Below are positions 1 to 7,615 of a stretch of 45,320 nucleotides of DNA, one piece after another. Numbering within the stretch: position 1 is the stretch's first letter; each line of letters begins with the position of its first letter. The stretch is from JAZDRH01 sp047470865 (lineage in GTDB: Bacteria; Pseudomonadota; Gammaproteobacteria; Pseudomonadales; Pseudomonadaceae): assembly GCF_047470865.1 (NCBI RefSeq), contig NZ_JAZDRH010000026.1, positions 1 through 45,320 on the forward strand, in the 5' to 3' direction. Under the pieces are notes generated by a model. The model had not been told where the DNA came from. It saw only the letters and a program-made list of their open reading frames with translations, and did no database searches. Both the position numbers and the translations under genes were made by a program.

Positions 1-361
1 TATTTATATCATCTGCTATTTTTTTAATTTCTTTCATGACTGATCTATCTGAAATAATCACTCCTTTATATGGTTCATCTGTAAAACGATCTAACGCTTG
101 AACCATCTCGATAGTGAGCTTCTTAGATTGAATAATTATTTCTAGCAAGGCATTAAAACCATTAACACCTGTCTCACCCTCAAGAATATAAATTAATCTT
201 CTCTTATAACGATCATCCTTTTCATGCAGCCCATTAATCAATTTACTCCAATCATCATCTTTAAGCCCTTCAAGTAATTTTTCTATATAACTACAATCAT
301 ACTCATAAAAGTAATTATCGTCACCTTCTTCAGACAATAAATCATCTAATTCTCTATACAT
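1..361 (-). CDS. Acidic immunity-like protein, C-terminus cut by window edge
   Basis: An ATG at 361-359 opens a minus-strand frame with no stop down to base 1, giving 120 visible residues that begin MYRELDDLLSEEGDDNY. A strong AAGGAG lies 8 bases upstream. The visible part is soluble, acidic and helix-rich with no signal peptide. It follows directly on a broken toxin-tail remnant (378-642), and a small acidic protein right after a toxin tail is the classic position of an immunity protein in contact-dependent or polymorphic toxin systems. I do not recognise the family; the immunity role is inferred from position, size and charge only. The C-terminus lies outside the window. Confidence 0.6.
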   Translation of the reverse strand, partial: MYRELDDLLSEEGDDNYFYEYDCSYIEKLLEGLKDDDWSKLINGLHEKDDRYKRRLIYILEGETGVNGFNALLEIIIQSKKLTIEMVQALDRFTDEPYKGVIISDRSVMKEIKKIADDIN

Positions 362-377
362 TATTATTTCTCCTTAT

Positions 378-642
378 TTAGAATCCATCTGGAATATGTA
401 CATTTACACTTCCAGTTGGATATCCACTAACAACATTATTTCCTCGTTTAATTACAACAACCTCTACACCATCAACAATTGATCGTAGGCTGTCCCTTCC
501 CCCCTTCTAGAACTTTTCCTGAATAAGAAGAGGCACTGCCTATACCTCTTTCAGCTTCAGTTGCAGATTTGAACCTCGCTTTTGGTCCACCTGCCTTAAA
601 TGTAACAATTGCTTCTGCGCTGAATCTAGGGTGTAGCTCCCA
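378..642 (-). pseudogene. Frameshifted polymorphic-toxin C-terminal remnant
   Basis: Two minus-strand frames join into one plausible protein tail. The upstream frame reads ELHPRFSAEAIVTFKAGG... to ...SASSYSGKVLEGG and then runs to a stop. The other frame continues RDSLRSIVDGVEVVVIKRG... and ends IPDGF at 378. The switch falls in a run of six C (499-504; G6 on the coding strand); five would restore one frame. A stop at about 643-645 cuts the frame upstream, and I see no start codon, so this is an orphan tail rather than a full gene. The ending, with hydrophobic strands and a YPTGS turn, recalls BECR-type RNase toxin tails, but that is only an impression. The immunity-like gene starts 17 bases downstream. 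Confidence 0.55.
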
Positions 643-780
643 TCACAAGCACTATTGCGGCATACCTCACTAAATTAGCTAGATGTTGTAGTAAGAATTT
701 GATCCTGCCGCTTATAGGTAAGCAAAAATCAACATGGTACTATTAATAGTTGTTATTTCTTATTTTAAGAAGGTGCGTTC

Positions 781-2274
781 GTGCATTCTTTAACGGCCAA
801 ACTGATAGCACAACACCTAGATAAATCTGCCTCTATAACCTTGCATAAGCAGCTTTATTCAGCTATTCGTCAATGTATTCTAGAGTCGAGTCTGGTTGCG
901 GATAGCCGTTTACCTGCCTCGCGTGATCTTGCTAAAGCGTTACAACTATCGCGCAATACGGTGCTTAGCGCCTATGAGCAACTTCAAGCTGAAGGTTATA
1001 TTTATACGCAAAGAGGCCAAGGAACCTTTGTTAATAAAACGCAACCTCGCAATCCCCAGCTAACACAACACGAATTAACATCTAGTCTTCTTTACAGTAG
1101 TGAAGTACAGCTTTCAAAACGCGGGGAAGCTCTACTACAACATGCCAGTTCATTACCCACACAGTGGACAGCGTTAATGCCAGGAGCGCCTGACGTTAAT
1201 GCTTTCCCCCATATACTACTTAGCCGGATACAGTCACGTATTGCACGCCAGCCCAAACTTGATCAGTTGATATATAGTCAGCACGGCGGTAGTACTCGAT
1301 TGCAGCAGGTACTAGCCCACTACTTAGCCAGCGCCCGCTCTGTACACTGTGAGCCTGAGCAAATTCTAATCACTGAAGGCATCCATCAAGCGCTTGATTT
1401 GGTTACACGTATGCTGTGCAATCCTAAAGACAATGTATGGTTGGAAGATCCTAGCTACTGGGGAACGCGCGCTATTTTGCGCATGAATGATCTAGCCACT
1501 CATGCTGTGAAAGTAGATGATCAAGGCCTAGTACCGCCAGCGCAAGGCCATTTACCTAATCCAAGAATGATATTTGTAACACCTTCTCATCAATATCCAC
1601 TGGGCAGCGTTATGAGCCTATCACGCCGCTATCATCTCCTTTCATTAGCCCGCAGCTTAGGCGCTTGGATAGTTGAGGATGATTACGATAGCGCTTTTCG
1701 TTTCTCAGGCACTTCCATTCCTGCATTACAAGGTTTAGAAGCAGATGCGCCTGTAATCTATATTGGTAGTTTTAGCAAAACTCTTTATCCTGCATTGCGC
1801 TTAGGCTATATGGTACTTCCAAAAACTATTGCTCAGCAGTTAAAAACAGCACATTGCGAGCTTTATCATGGTGGGCACTTAATGCTCCAAGACGCTATGG
1901 CTGAGTTTATTCAAAATGGACATTATGCTTCTCATATTCGACGTATGTGCAAGCTTTATGCAAAGCGCCGCCAGCACTTAATTGGCCTAATTGAACAGCA
2001 TTTAGGAAAGCACGCATTAGGTAGTTATAATAGCAATGCTGGGTTGCATCTTATTTTAAACCTAGCCTCAAACAAAGATGATATTGCTATCGCTCAAGCG
2101 GCAAATGAGCAAGGTATATTAGTTAGAGCCTTATCTAAATACTATCTGCATGAAAAACGGGTGAAAGGCTTAATTGTAGGATTTGCCAATACACCCGTTG
2201 AAGATATGGAAAAAGCGTTTAGCCAACTATTACAGTGCATTGATAATCCGCAATACACTGAACCTGAGCATTAA
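781..2274 (+). CDS. MocR/PdxR-type GntR regulator with aminotransferase domain
   Basis: This 497-residue protein has an N-terminal GntR winged helix (about residues 15-85, with SRLPASRDLAKALQLSRNTV) fused by a linker to a fold-type I aminotransferase-like domain (about 120-480). The PLP lysine is K333 in SFSKTLYPALRLGY, and the VEDDYDSAFRF stretch upstream is typical of MocR proteins. MocR regulators bind PLP and control genes for vitamin B6, GABA, taurine or transport; the target here is unknown. The start is GTG at 781 with AAGAAGG about 7 bases upstream. It converges on the ABC exporter gene: the two stop codons interlock in a shared TTAA (2271-2274), so no terminator separates them. Confidence 0.85.
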   Translation: MHSLTAKLIAQHLDKSASITLHKQLYSAIRQCILESSLVADSRLPASRDLAKALQLSRNTVLSAYEQLQAEGYIYTQRGQGTFVNKTQPRNPQLTQHELTSSLLYSSEVQLSKRGEALLQHASSLPTQWTALMPGAPDVNAFPHILLSRIQSRIARQPKLDQLIYSQHGGSTRLQQVLAHYLASARSVHCEPEQILITEGIHQALDLVTRMLCNPKDNVWLEDPSYWGTRAILRMNDLATHAVKVDDQGLVPPAQGHLPNPRMIFVTPSHQYPLGSVMSLSRRYHLLSLARSLGAWIVEDDYDSAFRFSGTSIPALQGLEADAPVIYIGSFSKTLYPALRLGYMVLPKTIAQQLKTAHCELYHGGHLMLQDAMAEFIQNGHYASHIRRMCKLYAKRRQHLIGLIEQHLGKHALGSYNSNAGLHLILNLASNKDDIAIAQAANEQGILVRALSKYYLHEKRVKGLIVGFANTPVEDMEKAFSQLLQCIDNPQYTEPEH

Positions 2275-4109
2275 CTTTCATCATCCCCTAAAAAACCGCC
2301 TGACTGACGATTCCACAAGCGGGCATATAAGCCATTTTTAGCTAATAGTTCTTGATGTGTACCCATTTCGACAATCTGGCCTTTATCCAGAACCACTAAG
2401 CGGTCCATGGCTGCAATGGTTGATAACCGGTGCGCAATGGCAATAACCGTCTTATTTTCCATCAAATCATATAAGCTTTCTTGAATAGCAACTTCTACTT
2501 CAGAGTCTAATGCGCTTGTGGCTTCATCCAGCAACAAAATAGGTGCATCTTTTAACATGACTCGTGCAATAGCAATACGCTGACGCTGCCCACCAGAAAG
2601 CTTAATTCCACGGTCCCCCACATGTGCATCTAAACCTGTGCGCCCCTGTGCATCAGTCAATGCTGGAATAAACTCTGCCGCTTGCGCACGCTCAATGGCT
2701 TTTTGCACTTCGGCTTCTGTTGCTGTTGGCCGTCCATACACAATGTTATCTCGCACGGAGCGATGTAGCAGTGAAGTATCCTGCGTCACCATGCCTATGT
2801 TTTGGCGCAAGGACTGCTGTGTTACCTGTGAAATATCTTGCCCATCAATCAAAACCTGCCCTGCGTTTACATCATAAAAACGCAGCAAAATATTCACTAA
2901 GGTTGACTTCCCTGCACCAGAGCGCCCTACTAAACCTATTTTTTCACCGGCTTTGATATGCAGATTAAAGTCAGTCAACAGTGGCTTATGTTCAACATAA
3001 CGAAAATCAACTTGCTTAAACTCGATCTCTCCTTTGTTAACCTGAAGCGGCTTTGCCTGCTCGTGATCTTTTAATAGATTAGGCTTACTGAGGGTATTCA
3101 TTCCGTCTTGTACTGTACCTAGATTTTCAAATAACTGCGTAGATTCCCACATTATCCAGTGCGACAAACCCACCAAGCGTAGCGCCATGGCCGTAGCTGC
3201 TGCCACAGCGCCAACATTTACTTGCCCTTGGCTCCATAAATACAAACTAAGCCCTGCTGTGGCAGCTACTAACAACATATTAAGCGAATGATTAATGACT
3301 TCAATGTAACTAATCCAGCGCATTTGCGCTTTGACTGTGCCTAAAAACTCATGCATAGCCCGCTTGGCATAACGCGATTCACGTCCACCATGAGAAAACA
3401 GCTTTACAGTTGCAATATTAGAATAAGCATCCGTAATCCGTCCTGTCATTAACGCTCGCGCATCAGCTTGTCGCTCAGCTAATACAGCTAATTTAGGTAT
3501 GTACAGCTTCATACAAAAACCAAAAATAACTAACCAAGCAGCAAAAGGCAGCAATAACCAAGCGTCAAAACTAAGTAGAATCAACCCTGTGGTCAAAAAG
3601 TAAATCACCACATAAACCAGCATTTCAGCACAGATCATAATGGTATCGCGCACAGCTAATGCTGTTTGCATGACTTTAGCTGAAACCCGCCCTGCAAACT
3701 CATCTTGATAAAACTGCATGCTTTGCCCAAGCATCATACGGTGAAACTGCCAGCGTAAACGCATAGGCAATACACCTTGCAAGGTTTGAAAACGCACATT
3801 ACTGGCAAGTAGTACCCAAAGAGGACTAGAAGCAATCAATAACAGCATGCCAATTAAGGACCAGCGTTTTTCCTGCCACAATTGTGCTGCACTAAATTGA
3901 CTCATCCAGTCAACAATAATGCCCATTAATTGAAAAAGTACAGCCTCAAAAACGCCTAAACCTGCGTTTAAAATAATTAACAGCAATAACCAAGGTCCAG
4001 CACCTTTAGCGCAAACCCGTACGAAATGAAAAATCGTCAATTTAGGAAACTCTAATATTTCCTGTGGATACGGATTTATTCGATGTTCAAACCATTTAAA
4101 CCAACTCAT
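2271..4109 (-). CDS. ABC exporter, fused membrane and ATPase domains (MsbA-like)
   Basis: This 612-residue half-transporter has an N-terminal six-helix membrane domain (about residues 35-330) and a C-terminal ATPase. Visible motifs are Walker A GRSGAGKST (K401), Q-loop MVTQDTSLLHRS, signature LSGGQRQR (504-511), Walker B ILLLDEATSALD and the switch histidine in AHRLSTI. All catalytic residues are present, so it should work as a homodimer exporting a hydrophobic or lipid-like compound or drug; the substrate cannot be read from sequence. It is a single transcription unit with about 300 bp of non-coding DNA upstream, and is convergent with the MocR gene. Confidence 0.85.
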   Translation of the reverse strand: MSWFKWFEHRINPYPQEILEFPKLTIFHFVRVCAKGAGPWLLLLIILNAGLGVFEAVLFQLMGIIVDWMSQFSAAQLWQEKRWSLIGMLLLIASSPLWVLLASNVRFQTLQGVLPMRLRWQFHRMMLGQSMQFYQDEFAGRVSAKVMQTALAVRDTIMICAEMLVYVVIYFLTTGLILLSFDAWLLLPFAAWLVIFGFCMKLYIPKLAVLAERQADARALMTGRITDAYSNIATVKLFSHGGRESRYAKRAMHEFLGTVKAQMRWISYIEVINHSLNMLLVAATAGLSLYLWSQGQVNVGAVAAATAMALRLVGLSHWIMWESTQLFENLGTVQDGMNTLSKPNLLKDHEQAKPLQVNKGEIEFKQVDFRYVEHKPLLTDFNLHIKAGEKIGLVGRSGAGKSTLVNILLRFYDVNAGQVLIDGQDISQVTQQSLRQNIGMVTQDTSLLHRSVRDNIVYGRPTATEAEVQKAIERAQAAEFIPALTDAQGRTGLDAHVGDRGIKLSGGQRQRIAIARVMLKDAPILLLDEATSALDSEVEVAIQESLYDLMENKTVIAIAHRLSTIAAMDRLVVLDKGQIVEMGTHQELLAKNGLYARLWNRQSGGFLGDDES

Positions 4110-4414
4110 ACAACACTCTCAATAAAAAAGAAAATAAAACAAGGGGCCTGAGCACGCTAATATAAAGGGACAAAAATCATTGAATCACCATAAGTTCTCA
4201 ATAGATATAGGGGCGTTTGAGAGCGTTTTCAGTCGCTATTTTTAAAATAGGAATAGAGAAAAAGGCAGCGTAAATACTAACAAAATAGTAAAAACCAAAC
4301 TAGCCAACTTAACAGTTGAAACTGCCAATTTTGTAAATTTTGATTAAGTTAACAGGCGTTAAAAATTTCCTTTAACGCTTTAAAACTGGCGTCTTTTCCG
4401 CCAGTTTAAGGCTG
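4110..4414. other. Intergenic region, 305 bp
   Basis: A+T-rich DNA between the ABC exporter start and the Rid gene stop. It must hold the exporter promoter on the minus strand, but no unambiguous -35/-10 pair stands out. The only clear element is the hairpin at 4383-4407, listed separately. No coding frame is supported. Confidence 0.6.
4383..4407 (-). terminator. Rho-independent terminator after the Rid gene
   Basis: A 9-bp perfect stem, AAACTGGCG / CGCCAGTTT, with a 7-base loop begins 8 bases past the stop codon of the Rid gene on the minus strand. The T-rich tail (TTTTAAAG) is short, so efficiency may be modest. Confidence 0.65.
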
Positions 4415-4813
4415 TTAAATAACTGCTTGAGCTTCTATTTCAATAAGCCACTCTGGTAATGATAAACCAACAACAATAATCCATGACGAAGCAGGAGCAT
4501 GCTCGGCAAATTTCTCTTTTAGTACTTGGCTAATAGCTTGCTGCTCAGCTTCACTATCTGCACCTTGTTTAATGTAGATACGCAGCATAGTCACTGCTGC
4601 TAGCGTAGCGCCTGCGTCGGCTAAAACAGCTTCAATATTTTCCACCGATTTTAAGGCTTGCTCATACATGCCACCCGCTACGGTAACCTGATTAGCATCA
4701 ACACCTACTTGTCCTGACAGAAATAACTGACGTGTTCCTCTGCTCTCCACGGCTTGACTAAAACCATATTGGATAGAGTTAAAAACCGACGTAGGATTAA
4801 TTAGTTTATGCAT
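4415..4813 (-). CDS. Rid (YjgF/YER057c/UK114) family protein, arginine-less type
   Basis: The 132-residue protein has the Rid fold signature: FSQAV near the N-terminus, LFLSGQVGVD, the central EQALKSVENIEAVLADAGATL helix and the C-terminal IEIEAQAVI strand. RidA hydrolyses 2-iminobutyrate and 2-iminopropionate, made by PLP enzymes, through a conserved arginine in the PAR-S motif near residue 105. Here that segment reads APASSW, with serine at 109 in the arginine position. This points to one of the non-RidA subfamilies, and imine deaminase activity should not be assumed. It stands alone with its own terminator. Confidence 0.85.
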   Translation of the reverse strand: MHKLINPTSVFNSIQYGFSQAVESRGTRQLFLSGQVGVDANQVTVAGGMYEQALKSVENIEAVLADAGATLAAVTMLRIYIKQGADSEAEQQAISQVLKEKFAEHAPASSWIIVVGLSLPEWLIEIEAQAVI

Positions 4814-5004
4814 TATTTATTCATCTCACACAGATAGTCTGCACATAATAAACGATCTTATAAAAATACACTTCAAACAAAAGCGCCCTTATTTCTGAAT
4901 TATCGTTAAATTCACATTACCTAGGCTGCTGCCTTTAGCTCTAGTTTAAATTGAACCATCATACAACTGTGGTTAAATATTCCGCCCATTATAAATAAGG
5001 AAAA

Positions 5005-5622
5005 CTAAACCAAAACCTTGCTAAACGTATGAGTTAACACTGCTGCTAATGCCTCTTGATCCACTGTATTACCTAGCGCAATAGCTTCATCTGCAATTCC
5101 ATGCATTGAATGAAACATCATAATGGCAAGGGCTTTTGGGTTATTAACTTGCCAAGCTTGTGCATCTTGCCCTGCTTCCAGTAAAGCGACTAGTTGTTCT
5201 ATCACAGGATTATCTGATACTAGCTGGCGCCCTTCAGCCGCTTTGGTATCGTGAAATAACACATCATGTAGCATGACTTGAGTAATTAACTCACTCACTG
5301 CAGTTAAAAACCAAGTGTATAGGCGCTGATTCCAATTATCACTTTCACAAGCTGCCAAACCTTGTTCTACACGCTTACAAAACCCCAAAATAAAACGTTC
5401 CTGTAATGCGCTTAACATAGCATCGCGAGAGCCAAAATATAAATAAAATGTACCCTTAGCCACTTGAGCACCTTGGGTAATATCTTCGACACTTGTAGCG
5501 GCTACGCCCTTAGTTAAAAATAAATGCTCCGCACTATCCATTAGGGCAGCACGTCGAATCTCAGGAGAACGAGTTCGACGTGGTTTGCTAGTTTTTGTTT
5601 TAGTGGTGGTTTTATCCGTCAT
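5005..5622 (-). CDS. TetR-family transcriptional regulator
   Basis: A 205-residue protein with a Lys/Arg/Thr-rich N-terminal tail (TDKTTTKTKTSKPRRTRS) followed by a TetR helix-turn-helix (about residues 22-68, with TSVEDITQGAQVAKGTFYLYFGSRDAML). The remainder is an all-helical ligand and dimer domain. It is the last gene of the minus-strand operon with the two ABC half-transporters and the STAS-like gene, and its start overlaps the STAS-like gene by 11 bases, indicating translational coupling. TetR proteins usually repress transporter genes and are released by ligand, so feedback on this operon or on another transporter is plausible. The ligand is unknown. Confidence 0.9.
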   Translation of the reverse strand: MTDKTTTKTKTSKPRRTRSPEIRRAALMDSAEHLFLTKGVAATSVEDITQGAQVAKGTFYLYFGSRDAMLSALQERFILGFCKRVEQGLAACESDNWNQRLYTWFLTAVSELITQVMLHDVLFHDTKAAEGRQLVSDNPVIEQLVALLEAGQDAQAWQVNNPKALAIMMFHSMHGIADEAIALGNTVDQEALAAVLTHTFSKVLV

Positions 5623-6055
5623 TGTTTACCTGCATACGTTCAAGCACCTCTAGTGTTTGCGCAACGTCTAGCTTATTTCCTAATACACGTTCTTTCAGCC
5701 AAGCTAGTGCACTTGGAATATCTGCAAAGGTAGCAGCTGGAACACCAAATAGTTTTTCGGCATTCATTTTGCTCATACGCGTATATTCACTGGCGGGTAC
5801 GACATTGGCCATACCTAACACATTAGTACGAATAGCTTGGCTAGATGCTTGAAACCAGCGTTTAACTATAGGTCCAGAGCCTTCCGGATGAATTAAGGAT
5901 TCAGCATCTGAGAAAATACGTAAAGTAGCAAATGATTCACCAGATTGCAGCCATTTTCCCCAATCTTGAATAAACTGCTGCAATTGAGTAAGTGTAGGCT
6001 CTCCCTGCTCTACTGTAATAATTAATGGTGCTTGTGAAAAATCATGTTGAGTCAT
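5612..6055 (-). CDS. Small SpoIIAA/STAS-like protein in ABC operon
   Basis: A soluble 147-residue protein. Its alternating beta/alpha layout, with a LRIFSDAES strand and the C-terminal FADIPSALAWLKERV helix, resembles the SpoIIAA-like (STAS-fold) family, where a similar aspartate-proline/leucine-trp helix closes the domain; the assignment is tentative. It starts 18 bases after the second ABC gene behind AAGGA and overlaps the TetR start. No membrane segment or signal peptide is visible. In this position it could be a regulatory or accessory partner of the transporter, but nothing in the sequence fixes its role. Confidence 0.55.
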   Translation of the reverse strand: MTQHDFSQAPLIITVEQGEPTLTQLQQFIQDWGKWLQSGESFATLRIFSDAESLIHPEGSGPIVKRWFQASSQAIRTNVLGMANVVPASEYTRMSKMNAEKLFGVPAATFADIPSALAWLKERVLGNKLDVAQTLEVLERMQVNNDG

Positions 6056-6073
6056 AAATATATTCCTTAAGAG

Positions 6074-7615
6074 TTATAGCGCAATATATTGCGTAGGCTG
6101 CCAATTAGCTGGATCACGGTGAGTAACCAACAATACGGTTGATGTCAGTGTTTGCACATACTTAATAATGGCTTGCTCAGTGTTTTGATCTAAGGCTGAA
6201 GTCGCCTCATCCAAAATAAGAATGGGGGCTTGTTTGAGAAAAGCGCGGGCTAAGGCAACACGTTGACGCTCACCGCCTGAGAGTGCTGCACCTTGGTGCC
6301 CTACATGTTGTTCGATACCCAAGGCTGAGCGTACTATTACCTCACCTAACTGCGCATATTGCGCAGCTTGCTCAACTTGAGCCGCTGTTGCTTGCTCATT
6401 ACCTTGGCGAATGTTTTGCGCTAAAGTACCGGTAAAAATAACGGGTTCTTGAGCCACATAAGCGATTTTCTCGACAAGTTGTTGATAACGAAGCTGTGTT
6501 AACGGTGCATTGCCTAAATAAATTACGCCTGAATCAGGATCATCAAAACGCATCAGTAATCTCAGCAAGGTGCTTTTCCCTGAGCCACTGCCTCCTGTAA
6601 TAGCAACACGGGTACCTTCATTAATAACAACATCTACGTCCGTTAATACAGATCCATAACTTAGGCGCTCAAGCCTAAAACTGTTATCTGCAATAGCGAC
6701 AGAATGCTGTGTACTAGGTAAGCAAGGAGCCGCAAGCACTGTTTTATAATCTGCCACTGTACTACGCAGCTCATTAATGCCTAACCCTGCCAAGGCTAAC
6801 CCTTCTAGCGGTGCAGCGGCACGCATGGTGAGAATGAACAAAGCCAACAGACTTGGTAAGTCTGATAAAGGTACAAAGAGTATAAATATCAACAGACCCG
6901 CTAGTGGTAACACCTTAGCTAAAGTGGAGAATAAAATAGCGATACCGGCTGCATTATTCGTTTTAGTTAAAGCGGCTTCCTGAATTTCCCAACACTGCTC
7001 TAGCCTATCTAATGCACGCTCTGAACCTGCTGCGGTGCGTAATAGTTCTAAATGATCAACCAGTTCCAAAGTCGATTGCATTGCCGTTAGTTCCGCACTA
7101 TGACGCTGTGCGTCTGCCTTGCTTAAATAGCGTTGCGCGATAAATTGAATGGTTAGTGATATGCCTAACAAACCAATGGTAACAATAGCAACTAACCAGC
7201 CAGCGACTATAACAACTCCAGCCACCAGCAATAACGGAATTAGAGGCGCATAAATCAAGCTTTGCAATTGATGTGCGGGAACACTCATTAAGCTAGGAAT
7301 GGCGCGGCTAGCTGTATTCACTAATAGCGCACGATTTTTATCGTCAAACCAAGATAACTTAATTTCGCTTACTTTCTGCGTTAAATCGTTATACAAGTTT
7401 TCCGCCAAACGCACACCAGAGATAAAACCTGCACGCGTTACACACAAGGTGACTAATAGTGCCAGTAATGCAGTTAACAGCAGGATTATAGGCGAGCGCT
7501 GCTGAGCAATTGATAAGGCTAGAACTAAATAGGCAGCTGCTTCTACTATTGCTACTGCGACCCAACCTAAACTAATAGCAATAACTCTCTGGCGAACATT
7601 CATTGATTTATTCAT
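6074..7615 (-). CDS. ABC half-transporter, IrtB/YbtQ-like (second of pair)
   Basis: A 513-residue fused membrane and ATPase protein. The membrane domain spans about residues 10-280, with the coupling-helix region KLSWFDDKNRA (87-96) and a VPAH...YAPLIPL helix resembling the siderophore transporters IrtB and YbtQ. The ATPase has Walker A GGSGSGKST (K347), signature LSGGE (445-449), Walker B ILILDEATSALD and the switch histidine VTHRD. Its ATG overlaps the stop of the upstream half-transporter by one base (TGATG), so the two are made together and probably form a heterodimer. CydC is the other candidate, but the membrane-domain motifs and the Fur box favour a metallophore role. Confidence 0.65.
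   Translation of the reverse strand: MNKSMNVRQRVIAISLGWVAVAIVEAAAYLVLALSIAQQRSPIILLLTALLALLVTLCVTRAGFISGVRLAENLYNDLTQKVSEIKLSWFDDKNRALLVNTASRAIPSLMSVPAHQLQSLIYAPLIPLLLVAGVVIVAGWLVAIVTIGLLGISLTIQFIAQRYLSKADAQRHSAELTAMQSTLELVDHLELLRTAAGSERALDRLEQCWEIQEAALTKTNNAAGIAILFSTLAKVLPLAGLLIFILFVPLSDLPSLLALFILTMRAAAPLEGLALAGLGINELRSTVADYKTVLAAPCLPSTQHSVAIADNSFRLERLSYGSVLTDVDVVINEGTRVAITGGSGSGKSTLLRLLMRFDDPDSGVIYLGNAPLTQLRYQQLVEKIAYVAQEPVIFTGTLAQNIRQGNEQATAAQVEQAAQYAQLGEVIVRSALGIEQHVGHQGAALSGGERQRVALARAFLKQAPILILDEATSALDQNTEQAIIKYVQTLTSTVLLVTHRDPANWQPTQYIAL

Noticed and set aside
4110..4414. Possible small RNA in the gap after the ABC exporter
   Set aside because: No promoter/terminator pair with a structured body is visible.
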